From: Bacillota bacterium
Lineage (GTDB): Bacteria > Bacillota > Clostridia > Christensenellales > UMGS416
Assembly: GCA_023410875.1 (NCBI GenBank)
Contig: JAEYPH010000018.1
Span: 1-40,066, forward strand
Reading direction: 5' to 3'
DNA: 40,066 bases
In this document: piece after piece, positions 31,192 to 38,739 of the stretch
Position numbering within the stretch: the first letter of the stretch is position 1
Layout: each line of letters starts with the position of its first letter
Program-made: the position numbers and the translations under genes
The notes under the pieces: generated by a model
Told to the model about the DNA's origin: nothing
Database searches by the model: none
Seen by the model: the letters and a program-made list of their open reading frames with translations, nothing else

Positions 31192-32820
31192 TCAGTCAAT
31201 GCCGTCAAGCCTGGCCAAAGCCCGTTCAATGGCACCCGTCGCCCGCTCCTCCCACATGCGCGCCCGCAAGATGTGCCCGGCCAGTATGGCCAAAGTGTCC
31301 GCGTCGCAAAACTTGGCCATGCCCTCGGGTTCAAAGCTCACATGCTTCCACATCTCCCCGGCAAAGGCGCAGGAGCGTTGCAGGTGCCCGGCGGCCCCCA
31401 GCAGGGCTTCGGCCTGCTGGGGCAGCGCCTCGGCGGCCCGCCGAAGGAACCGGGCGGCAAACCCGCGCTCGTTGAGCACGCAGTGGTTGTTCAGATAGAT
31501 GATGAAGCGGGTTTGCCAATCGGGAGCATCCGACGGCGTACCATCCTCGGTCTCGGCCAGCAGCGCGTCCGCCCAGGCGCGGAAGGCCGCCAGCCCCGCG
31601 GGGTGGCCCTGGGCGCTGGCGGTGCGCTCCATGGCCACCGCCCGGCGCAGCGCCCGCGCATAGAAAGCGCCATCCAGCGTCACCGGCTCCAGCTCCTTAA
31701 TGAGCACATATCCCCTGGTGTCCGCGTACCAGTTGCGCTTGCGGAAATAGCCGCCGGCGTCGATGGTGAAGTCCTCGGTCTGCGGCAGCTCGTTTTGGAA
31801 GTAGTTCCAGCCGTAGAGCACCGCCCCTTCCTCGTCATAGCCGGTCACGACGCAGAACTCCGACCCGGCTACCACGCCGATGGCCATCACCGGCAGGCCC
31901 CGCTGTATGCTGGCGACGATGTCCTGCCGGGCGGTGCGCTCGTCGGCATAGGTCATGCCGCGCTCCAGCTTGGGCGCCTTGCTGCCGTAGCCCGCGTTCA
32001 GCTTGATGACCGCGCTGCAGCCGCAGGCCTCCAGCGTCCATCGCACCAGCGCGAACTCGTCGTCGCAGGCCGTGCCGTAGGTCTCATTCTCGAAGAACCA
32101 GCCCCGCCACACCATGCGGAAGGCCGCGCCGCTGGCCGCCACGATGTGGGTGTAGTCCAGCCGCGGGTCGGCGCCGGCGGCGCGCAGCAGCACCGAAAGG
32201 CTGCCGCAGAAATAGGTGAGCATGGTCTCGTCGGCGCCGAACTGCTCCAGCTTTTTCACGCCGGTCAGTATCTTCCTGGTGAACGCCTTGGTGTCTCCCG
32301 CCGTTGTTCCGTCCATCTTTTCCAGCATCTCCTGTTTCAGTCGTTCACGCAGCGCATGCAGGCGGTTGTTCACCCGGCTTTCGCTGATCCCCAGCAGGGC
32401 GGCGGTCTCGCTCTGGCTGTAGCCGCTCAGGTAGAAGAGGCCCAGGATGGATCGATCCTCCTCGGCCAGCTGCCCCACGGCCTGCCACAGCTCCCGGCGC
32501 AGCGCTTCCTCCTGTGTGTCCAGTTCACCTAGCGGCAGGCTGGCCACGGGGAGCAGGCGGTTCCCGCGCTTCATGCCCAGGCAGATGTTGCGCAGAACCG
32601 TCTTGAACCACTTGGGGAAGGCCTCGGGGGCGCGCAGCAAACCCAGGCTGGTCAGCGTCCGGATGAAGGCCTCCTGGGCAGCGTCCTGCGCCAGATGCCA
32701 ATCGCCCAGCAATGACCAGGCATAGTTGACCGCCATGGGCTGGAACCTGTCGACCAGTTCCTCCATGGCCTGGGTCTCGCCCGAGCGAATCCGTTGGATG
32801 ATCGCGACCAAATCCTGCAT
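31192..32820 (-). CDS. ECF-like sigma-70 factor fused to a papain-like (BtrH-N/C39-like) domain
   Basis: 542 residues. Residues 1-165 are a sigma factor: region 2 (FQPMAVNYAWSLLGD, LAQDAAQEAFIR, FPKWFKTVLRNI) and region 4 (GLFYLSGYSQSETAALLGIS, an HTH). The rest is not a sigma domain. About 200-395 resembles the BtrH N-terminal / C39-like fold: a Cys in YFCGSLSVLLRA, then ASGAAFRMVWRGWF, and CVVTGYDEEGAVLYGWNY where peptidases carry a catalytic His; here the position before CVVTGYD is Phe/Glu, so it may be inactive and sense a ligand. A helical tail follows. CAGGAGG precedes the ATG by 6 bases. No anti-sigma gene is adjacent. The fusion fold is inferred from pattern memory, less sure than the sigma part. 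Confidence 0.75.
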   Translation of the reverse strand: MQDLVAIIQRIRSGETQAMEELVDRFQPMAVNYAWSLLGDWHLAQDAAQEAFIRTLTSLGLLRAPEAFPKWFKTVLRNICLGMKRGNRLLPVASLPLGELDTQEEALRRELWQAVGQLAEEDRSILGLFYLSGYSQSETAALLGISESRVNNRLHALRERLKQEMLEKMDGTTAGDTKAFTRKILTGVKKLEQFGADETMLTYFCGSLSVLLRAAGADPRLDYTHIVAASGAAFRMVWRGWFFENETYGTACDDEFALVRWTLEACGCSAVIKLNAGYGSKAPKLERGMTYADERTARQDIVASIQRGLPVMAIGVVAGSEFCVVTGYDEEGAVLYGWNYFQNELPQTEDFTIDAGGYFRKRNWYADTRGYVLIKELEPVTLDGAFYARALRRAVAMERTASAQGHPAGLAAFRAWADALLAETEDGTPSDAPDWQTRFIIYLNNHCVLNERGFAARFLRRAAEALPQQAEALLGAAGHLQRSCAFAGEMWKHVSFEPEGMAKFCDADTLAILAGHILRARMWEERATGAIERALARLDGID

Positions 32821-32907
32821 GGGCGCCTCCTGTTTTTGCGATGCGTGACAAAGAAAAGAGGAAGGAAAAGAGGAATTTCTTTAGATGGGGGGTATACGCT
32901 AAGCAAA

Positions 32908-33140
32908 GGGATGGATTTCGCGCCATCAGGCGCGACCCTGCGCATCGCCCCGCTGTGCTTCGCACAGCCTACGGCTTGCTGTCGCATCGGCAGAGCCGAC
33001 GCTGTCGCAAGCCTGGGGTAATACCTCGCCGACATCCAGTCGGCGAGTGCGGCAGAGCCGCACAAGGCGACGCTGGGCTGCAGCGCATCCTGCGCCAAGG
33101 CCAAAGGGCTTTCCGGTCGCCCTTTGGGAACCTTCGGCCC
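32908..33140 (+). repeat. Interspersed palindromic repeat family 2, copy C with a 163-bp hairpin-rich insert
   Basis: Left part (32912-32937, TCGCGCC-ATCA-GGCGCGA) and right part (33101-33140, CCAAAGGGC...GCCCTTTGG, CCTTCGGCCC) match copies A and B but are split by 32938-33100. The insert holds perfect hairpins: GCTGTGC-TTC-GCACAGC (32952-32968), TCGGC-AGA-GCCGA (32987-32999), CTCGCCGAC-ATCCA-GTCGGCGAG (33025-33047) and GTGCGGC-AGA-GCCGCAC (33047-33063). Copy C may be the full-length form and A and B shortened ones, or a repeat invaded by another. Confidence 0.75.
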
Positions 33141-33215
33141 GATTGGATGATTGTGCAAATATATGACCAGTACGAAGCCCTCGCGGGTGAGAGGTTACGA
33201 AGGCGCCGGGGCCAC

Positions 33216-33289
33216 GCGGCAGGGGCAGAGCCCCTGCCCTACATTCGTTCTTTCGAAGCGTTGTAGGGCAAGGGCTCTGCCCTTGCCGC
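33216..33289. repeat. Inverted repeat of two self-complementary arms (MITE- or REP-like)
   Basis: Arms 33216-33243 and 33262-33289 are 28 bases long, inverted, and differ at only 2 positions; 18 bases lie between them. Each arm is itself a hairpin (GGCAGGGGC-AGA-GCCCCTGCC and GGCAAGGGC-TCT-GCCCTTGCC). The paired G-to-A and C-to-T differences keep each inner stem intact. Located in the polA 3' region. Confidence 0.75.
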
Positions 33290-33331
33290 GCTTCTCGCCG
33301 CATTGGAACGATGCGGCAATCTGATCATTAT

Positions 33332-33372
33332 CCTCCTCGCCCCGTGAGGGGAGAGGGGTCGGGGGAGAGGGT
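33332..33372. repeat. GC-rich 'CTCGCCCCGTGAGGGGAGAG' type repeat next to polA stop
   Basis: A pyrimidine-purine-skewed palindromic repeat (CTCGCCCC-GTGA-GGGGAGAG) ending 3 bases from the polA stop codon. Similar sequences are common as dispersed intergenic repeats in GC-rich genomes (from memory). On the minus strand it could fold at the end of the polA mRNA. Confidence 0.5.
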
Positions 33373-33374
33373 TC

Positions 33375-35942
33375 TTACTTGGCGTCATACCAGCTATTCC
33401 CCGTGGACACATCGGCCCGCAGGGGCACGGCCAGCTCCGCCACGCCTTCCATGCAGCGCCGGAGCAACTCTGATACCTCCTCGGCCTCCTCCAGCGGGCT
33501 GTCCACGATCAGCTCGTCGTGCACCTGCAGGATCAACCGGGCCTTGAATCCACCCTCGCGCAGCTCCTCATGGGTCTTGATCATGGCCAGCTTGATGATG
33601 TCGGCGGCGGTGCCCTGTATCGGCGCGTTCATCGCCACGCGCTCGCCGAAGGAGCGGGTCTGGTACTGGGGGCTCTTGAGCTCCGCCATGGGGCGGCGGC
33701 GGCCAAAGAGCGTCGTCACATAGCCATGTTCATAGCCGGACTTCACCGACTGCTCCATGTAGGCCTTCACGCCGGCATAGGTGGAAAGGTACCGCTCGAT
33801 GTATTCCTTGGCCTTCTGGCGGGGGATGCCCAACTGACGGGCCAGGCCGAAATCGCTGATACCGTACACGATGCCGAAATTGACGGCCTTGGCCGAGCTG
33901 CGCATGGTATCGGTGACCTCTGCCAGCGGCACGCCGAACACCTGTGACGCCGTCTGGCGGTGGAAATCCGCGCCGCCGTGGAAAGCCTGCTGCATGCGCT
34001 CGTCACCGGCCATGTGGGCCAGCACCCGCAGCTCGATCTGCGAATAGTCGCCATCCACGAGCACGTTGCCCTGGCTGGCCACGAAGGCCCGGCGGATGGG
34101 CCGGCCCAGGTCCATGCGTACGGGGATGTTCTGCAGGTTGGGGTCGCTGGAGCTGATGCGGCCGGTGGCGGCCACGGTCTGGTGCAGCGTGGTGTGCACG
34201 CGGCCGGTGCCAGAGCGCACCAGCGGCAGCAGGCCATCGATGTAAGTGCCCTTGAGCTTGCTGATCTGGCGGTATTCCAGTATCAACGGCACGATGGGGT
34301 GGGCTTCTGCCAGCTGCTCCAGCACCTCGGCGTCGGTGGACCAGCCGGTCTTGGTGCGCCGGCCCTGGGGCAGGCCCAGTTGCTCGAAGAGGATTTCGCC
34401 CAACTGCTTGGGAGAGTTGATGTTGAATGTACGGCCCACCAGACCGTAGGCTTGCTCGCCGATGACCTGCAGGCGGGTCTGGAACTCGTCTCCCAGTTTT
34501 TTAAGCACGTCGCTGTCCAGCCGGAAACCCTGTTGCTCCATGTCGAACAGCACATCCACCAGCGGCAGTTCGATGGTCTCAAAGAGCGCCGCCATGCCCT
34601 GCTCGGCCAGCATGGCCCTTTGGCGCTGGGCCAGCGACCACAGCGTGGCTGCGGGTGACGCGTCCGGATTCACGCCCTGCGTGCGGTCGCACAGGTCGGC
34701 GAAACCATATTTACCGCCCACGGGGTTCAGCAGATAGCCGGCCAGCATCGTGTCGAAATCCACATGGCCCAAGGCGATGTCGTAGGGTTTGAGCATGGTG
34801 CTCCATGCTTTGGCGTCGTGCAGCGTCAGCCGCGCGCCTTGCCACAGCGGCGAGAGCGCCCGCAGCGCCTCGTCGGGCTGCAGCCCCTGACCCGCCAGGT
34901 CCCGCATCAGCGGGATGCAGTATTCCTCTTGACCATCGAAGATCGCCAGGTCTTCCAGCATGACCGCAGCCGCGTCGCTGCCGGCCAGCTTTTGGGCCAG
35001 CACGGCCACGGCGTCCACGGTCTCCAGCCGCTGGCAGCGCACGGCGGTCAGTTTCTCCTTCTGCTCCTCGGCCCCGCTCTGGGCCTTCAGGCGGTTCAGG
35101 ATGGCCCGCAGTTGCAGCTCTTCCAGCGCGGCGAAGGCGTCGGTCTGCCGCCAGGGCAGCAGCTCCATCTCGCCAAAGCCGCGGCCACCCAGCGGCGCGT
35201 CACAATGGATCGTAGCCAGCTCCTTGGAGAAGCGCGCCATGTCCGCGCCATTGCGCACGCGCTCGCCCAGCTTGCCCTTGATCTCGTCGGCGTGCTCCAG
35301 CACCGCTTCCACGCTGCCATAGGTGTGCATCAGGTTCAGCGCCGTCTTCTCCCCCACGCCGGCGATGCCGGGGATGTTGTCGGAGCTGTCGCCCATAAGG
35401 CCCTTGAGGTCGGGGATCTGGTCCGGGCGCAGGTCATAGACCTCCCGAAGGTGCTCGGGGGTGAATTCCTCGATCTCGCTGACGCCCTTTCTGGTCAGCG
35501 CCACCAGCGTGTGCTCGCTGACCAGCTGCAGCGAATCGCGGTCGCCGGTGATCACGATGGTCTGAATGCCCTGCCCCTCGGCCTTTTTCGCCAGCGTGCC
35601 CAAAAAGTCGTCGGCCTCGAAGCCGTCGGCATCCACCGTTGCAATGCGCATGCGCTCCAGCAGCTCCCGCAGCATGGGGATCTGCGGGCGCATGTCCTCG
35701 GGCATCTCCCGCCGGCCGGCCTTGTATTCGGCGTATTTCTCGTGGCGGAAGGTGGGCCCGTGCTTGTCGAAGGCCACGGCCAAATACTTCGGTTTATAGT
35801 CTTCCAGAGCCTTGAGCATCATGTTCAGAAAACCGAAGATGGCGTTCGTAGGCCGGCCATCCCGGGTGGACATCGCCGGCATGGCGTAGAACGCCCGGTG
35901 AATCAGGCTGTTGCCGTCTATGACGATCAGACGATCCTGCAT
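33375..35942 (-). CDS. polA: DNA polymerase I
   Basis: 855 residues. It fills gaps and removes RNA primers in replication and repair. Order: 5'-3' exonuclease (about 1-290; LIVIDGNSLIHRAFYAMP, DGFEADDFLG, KGLMGDSSDNIPGIAGVGEKTA), a 3'-5' exonuclease-like domain (about 300-470), then the polymerase domain (NINSPKQLGEILFEQL, DYSQIELRVLAHMAGD, AKAVNFGIVYGIS, LQVHDELI). In the exonuclease-like part the catalytic D-x-E is not seen, so proofreading is probably lost, as in Bacillus PolA. Start at 35942 with GGAGG 5 bases upstream. Promoter TTTTCA-17-TACGAT precedes it. Confidence 0.96.
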   Translation of the reverse strand: MQDRLIVIDGNSLIHRAFYAMPAMSTRDGRPTNAIFGFLNMMLKALEDYKPKYLAVAFDKHGPTFRHEKYAEYKAGRREMPEDMRPQIPMLRELLERMRIATVDADGFEADDFLGTLAKKAEGQGIQTIVITGDRDSLQLVSEHTLVALTRKGVSEIEEFTPEHLREVYDLRPDQIPDLKGLMGDSSDNIPGIAGVGEKTALNLMHTYGSVEAVLEHADEIKGKLGERVRNGADMARFSKELATIHCDAPLGGRGFGEMELLPWRQTDAFAALEELQLRAILNRLKAQSGAEEQKEKLTAVRCQRLETVDAVAVLAQKLAGSDAAAVMLEDLAIFDGQEEYCIPLMRDLAGQGLQPDEALRALSPLWQGARLTLHDAKAWSTMLKPYDIALGHVDFDTMLAGYLLNPVGGKYGFADLCDRTQGVNPDASPAATLWSLAQRQRAMLAEQGMAALFETIELPLVDVLFDMEQQGFRLDSDVLKKLGDEFQTRLQVIGEQAYGLVGRTFNINSPKQLGEILFEQLGLPQGRRTKTGWSTDAEVLEQLAEAHPIVPLILEYRQISKLKGTYIDGLLPLVRSGTGRVHTTLHQTVAATGRISSSDPNLQNIPVRMDLGRPIRRAFVASQGNVLVDGDYSQIELRVLAHMAGDERMQQAFHGGADFHRQTASQVFGVPLAEVTDTMRSSAKAVNFGIVYGISDFGLARQLGIPRQKAKEYIERYLSTYAGVKAYMEQSVKSGYEHGYVTTLFGRRRPMAELKSPQYQTRSFGERVAMNAPIQGTAADIIKLAMIKTHEELREGGFKARLILQVHDELIVDSPLEEAEEVSELLRRCMEGVAELAVPLRADVSTGNSWYDAK

Positions 35943-35977
35943 TTTTCCTCCTATGGGGTACAACCGCAATCAAATTC

Positions 35978-36006
35978 ATCGTACCATATTTTGTCGCAAT
36001 TGAAAA
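35978..36006 (-). promoter_or_regulatory. Promoter of polA
   Basis: Minus-strand TTTTCA (36001-36006), 17-base spacer, TACGAT (35978-35983), about 40 bases before the start codon. Confidence 0.5.
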
Positions 36007-36041
36007 TGAAGCAACCTCGTTGCGCCGACGTACCCACATTG

Positions 36042-36050
36042 TGCTATAAT
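36042..36050 (+). promoter_or_regulatory. Extended -10 promoter of the Lys-rich mini-protein
   Basis: TGCTATAAT (36042-36050), 33 bases before the start codon; no convincing -35. Confidence 0.5.
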
Positions 36051-36083
36051 ATTATCCATTCCACACATGCGGGAGGGATACCC

Positions 36084-36218
36084 ATGGGAAACAAAGTCAT
36101 TGTAAAGGAAAAGAAAAAGCCCAAGGCCGCAGCGGGCAAAATCAGCACTGCCGCGCCCAAGCCGCCGATGCCTCAGCCCGAGGTCATCAAGAAGGGCAAG
36201 AAAGACAAAGAATGGTGA
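36084..36218 (+). CDS. Small Lys/Pro/Ala-rich protein, unknown
   Basis: 44 residues with about 13 Lys, no hydrophobic segment and no Cys: VIVKEKKKPKAAAG at the start, PKPPMPQPEV in the middle and KKGKKDKEW at the end. GGGAGGG lies 6 bases before the ATG, an extended -10 precedes it, and a strong terminator follows 12 bases after the stop, so it is a complete one-gene unit. It is probably a disordered, basic protein that could bind nucleic acid or ribosomes. I do not recognise the family. Confidence 0.7.
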   Translation: MGNKVIVKEKKKPKAAAGKISTAAPKPPMPQPEVIKKGKKDKEW

Positions 36219-36230
36219 GGAACCAAGCAT

Positions 36231-36266
36231 AAAGGGAGCGACCCAACCCGGTCGCTCCCTTTATTT
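36231..36266 (+). terminator. Terminator of the Lys-rich mini-protein
   Basis: AAAGGGAGCGACC / GGTCGCTCCCTTT (36231-36243 with 36250-36262), 6-nt loop, then ATTTC. It is directly followed by the third copy of the three-hairpin element. Confidence 0.88.
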
Positions 36267-36412
36267 CGCCTGCGGCGCTGATGCGCCTTGGCGATTTGGG
36301 CGGCTTGTATGAGTATTGTCTATCGGCTGGCGATAACGGTCGCCAGCCGACCTCTTAGCTCTTTATTTCCATACTGTGTTTGTAAGTGCGAGGAATCGCC
36401 CTTGGGCGGGAT
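36266..36412 (+). repeat. Three-hairpin element, copy 3 (family 1)
   Basis: Plus strand: hairpin 1 at 36266-36294 (TCGCC..GGCGC-TGAT-GCGCC..GGCGA), 28-nt spacer, hairpin 2 at 36323-36350 (TCGGCTGGCGA-TAACGG-TCGCCAGCCGA), 46-nt spacer containing GTGCGAGG, hairpin 3 at 36397-36408 (CGCC-CTTG-GGCG), then GGATTTTGT. It lies after the terminator of the Lys-rich gene and in the same orientation. The remainder to 36506 holds nothing recognised. Confidence 0.78.
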
Positions 36413-36506
36413 TTTGTAAACATCTTTCGCTTGCTTGCCGTTTCCTCCCGCCGGATAAACCGTCGCTCGGTAACTGCATATCGTTTCTATTCCATAGCAT
36501 AGAAGC

Positions 36507-37655
36507 CTAGTACATTTCGAAGATGTAGTTGTTCATGCGAGGGTACATCTGGTCCAGCAGTGCCAGCGTCGCAGGCTCACCCTGGGCCTGGCCGGTACTG
36601 GCGGCCTCGGTGGCCGTCATGCAGCCGGTCAGGATGCGGGCCAACGAGCCTACCGGGCACGTGAAGTCCGCCGTTCCTTGTATACGCGTCAAGCTTGCCC
36701 TGCCATCCCGGGCGCGCAGCCTCCAGATGCCGTTGTTCTCAGGCATCATGCCGTCGTCGGTGATCTCCATCGTCAGCTCTCCCTCGGCAGCGGGGGCAGC
36801 CTGGGCCACGGCCTGCGCAGCGTCGGTCACGCGCATCATCACAAAGGGTTGCAGCTTGGCCCGGTCGATCCAGTGGCCAGGCAGCAGTATGGCGCGGTCG
36901 TCGGTGGGCGCGCTCCACAGCGCGGTCTTGTCCAGGGGCTTCAGCGCCGCCAGCAGCGCCAGCGTACCCTCCCCTTCCAGCGTGATCTGCTCGCTCAGGC
37001 GCGCTTCATCGGTTGATTCCTCCAGCAGGCCGTAGCCCACCGGCTGCCCGTGGCGGCGCAGCAGCACCGCCCGGCCCTCCAGCGAGCGCAGCTCGCCCAG
37101 GCGCTTGCGCCACAGCGCCTCATCCCGCAGCACGGCCAGATGGCGGCCTACCATGAAGCGGTCGTATATGGCGGACAGCGCGGCAATGTCCGGCTGTTCG
37201 GACCACTGGGCGGTGTATCCCTCGGGCAGCGCGTCGGGCAGCTCCGCCGCGGGGCGCAGATAATCCATCTGATAGCTGACCGTGCTCCACCCCAGACGGT
37301 CATAGAAAACATGATCAAAGGGATATAGGAATGTGAAGCCCCGGCCCCGCTCCGCCATGTCGCGCAGCGCCGCGGCCATCAGGCGCTTGGCGTGGCCCCG
37401 CAGCTTGTGCACCGGGTCGGTGGCGACACCGCACAGCGTTTCCACAGTGACAGCCTGGCCCCGCAGCCGCAGCGGATAAGGGATCATCTGCAGCACGCTC
37501 AAGAGCTCGCCGCCCTCGGTCAGGCACAGCGTGTTCTCCGCGGTGTATACATCGTTGAAGAACCAGTCCACATAGCGCGGCCCGCCCTCGTGGAAGCTCA
37601 GCTCCCACAGGCGGCGCACGTCGTCGCGGCGATGGGGTTCAGCCCTGTGTATCAT
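36507..37655 (-). CDS. Eis-like GNAT N-acetyltransferase (with SCP2-like C-terminal domain)
   Basis: 382 residues, the size of the Eis family (about 400). N-terminal GNAT domain begins with RRDDVRRLWELSFHEG and continues with the acetyl-CoA region CGVATDPVHKLRGHAKRLM (about residues 74-92) and FLYPFDHVFYDRLGWS; a second, degenerate GNAT part and an SCP2-like C-terminus follow. Eis-type enzymes acetylate amines, including aminoglycosides and peptide lysines; the actual substrate here is unknown. It starts within the last codons of the DUF2156 gene (17-base overlap), so the pair is coupled. Confidence 0.85.
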   Translation of the reverse strand: MIHRAEPHRRDDVRRLWELSFHEGGPRYVDWFFNDVYTAENTLCLTEGGELLSVLQMIPYPLRLRGQAVTVETLCGVATDPVHKLRGHAKRLMAAALRDMAERGRGFTFLYPFDHVFYDRLGWSTVSYQMDYLRPAAELPDALPEGYTAQWSEQPDIAALSAIYDRFMVGRHLAVLRDEALWRKRLGELRSLEGRAVLLRRHGQPVGYGLLEESTDEARLSEQITLEGEGTLALLAALKPLDKTALWSAPTDDRAILLPGHWIDRAKLQPFVMMRVTDAAQAVAQAAPAAEGELTMEITDDGMMPENNGIWRLRARDGRASLTRIQGTADFTCPVGSLARILTGCMTATEAASTGQAQGEPATLALLDQMYPRMNNYIFEMY

Positions 37656-38550
37656 CGTGATTCATTTCCCTGATGCGGTATTTGTTGACCAGGCGCACGG
37701 GGTTGTAGCTCTCCTTGGCGCGGCGCAACCCGGCGATGCCCATGTCCTCCTCGCGGTTCACAAAGGTCACACACTGGAAGTTACGGTGCACGAACTGCTG
37801 GTTGAGGAAGGCATAGATGCCCGGTATGGACGGATCGGCCTTCTCGAAATGGATGAGCGCCATGTCCGGTCGGAAGCGCTCGCCGATCGTGAAGGCCTTG
37901 GGGTGTCCCTCCACGCACAGCAGAGCGCCCACAAGGCCCAGAGCCTCCATGTTGGAGATGGCCTCCTTGATCGCGGACATCTCGCCGTCGTCCACGTTGT
38001 CGCTGCCCTCGTGGTTGTGGAACCACTCGCAGCTGATGCTCAGGCACTGGGGCAGCAGGTCCGGCGTGAGCTCCTGCCAATTGTAGGCAGAATCGAACTT
38101 GTTGATGTGGTTGCGCTTGTTGTGGAATTTCTTGCCCGGCAGCTTGTCCAGATCCTCGCGCAGATAGACGTATTCGGCCAAGTCGCGGTCGAAGGTGATC
38201 TCAATGCCCTCGTGGGGCTCGGCGTGGAAACGCGCGGCGAAGTCTTCATTGACGCCCATGATGTCCAGCCCGCAACGGCGCTGGCGCAGATCGTCCAGCG
38301 CCGTGCGCACGGCGGGCATCACCGGCTGCCCAGCGGGCACCAGCGGCTGCATGTGGCCCACGCACCCGGTGTCCGGGTGGCGGTAGGAGAAATACAGCAC
38401 TCCCTCGTGCTCGCAGATTTCGATCTTCCAGCTCTTGCGCCAGATGAAAAGGTTCGCAAAGGACAATTCGGAGTTCTCGTATTCAATGCCTTCGGCGTAG
38501 CGCTCCAGCAGCGCGCGATCCTCCAGCGTCAGTTGACGAAACTGTAACAA
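37639..38550 (-). CDS. DUF2156 / phosphatidylglycerol lysyltransferase-like GNAT-fold protein
   Basis: 303 residues of the family related to the C-terminal half of MprF: FRQLTLEDRALLERYAEGIEY at the start, ENSELSFANLFIWRKSW, YLREDLDKLPGKKFHNKRN (KLPGKKxHxKRN, diagnostic) and the C-terminal FVNREEDMGIAGLRRAKESY. No transmembrane part is present, so lipid aminoacylation itself is not assured. Start: a TTG at 38550 sits 6 bases after AGGGGG; the first ATG at 38574 has no ribosome site. It forms an overlapping pair with the Eis-like gene. A TATAAT (38611-38616, minus) is the likely -10. Confidence 0.85.
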   Translation of the reverse strand: MLQFRQLTLEDRALLERYAEGIEYENSELSFANLFIWRKSWKIEICEHEGVLYFSYRHPDTGCVGHMQPLVPAGQPVMPAVRTALDDLRQRRCGLDIMGVNEDFAARFHAEPHEGIEITFDRDLAEYVYLREDLDKLPGKKFHNKRNHINKFDSAYNWQELTPDLLPQCLSISCEWFHNHEGSDNVDDGEMSAIKEAISNMEALGLVGALLCVEGHPKAFTIGERFRPDMALIHFEKADPSIPGIYAFLNQQFVHRNFQCVTFVNREEDMGIAGLRRAKESYNPVRLVNKYRIREMNHDDTQG

Positions 38551-38671
38551 GCAAATCCCCCTGACCGCCTGCATGACGGTTTAATTCTTACAAGATTGGT
38601 AGGCATCAGTATTATATACCAACGCGCATGGGAAATGAAGCGGTCAAATTGTTCAGTGATTGCCAATGTGA

Positions 38672-38701
38672 TTGTGCACCGTACCATCGTTTTGTTAAAA
38701 T
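38672..38701 (+). promoter_or_regulatory. Possible promoter of the second URO-D-like gene
   Basis: TTGTGC (38672-38677), 18-base spacer, TAAAAT (38696-38701), about 40 bases before the start codon. Confidence 0.45.
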
Positions 38702-38739
38702 GTATCCATCAATCCATTCGAATTGATTGGGAGGCGCCT

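Noticed and set aside
32938..33100. Series of hairpins resembling a CRISPR array or integron attachment site
   Set aside because: The hairpins differ in sequence and spacing and there are no repeat-spacer units of constant length; no cas or integrase gene is present.
38645..38659. 15-base match CAAATTGTTCAGTGA shared with 6374-6388
   Set aside because: About one 15-base match is expected by chance in a window of this size; orientation relative to the promoters differs.
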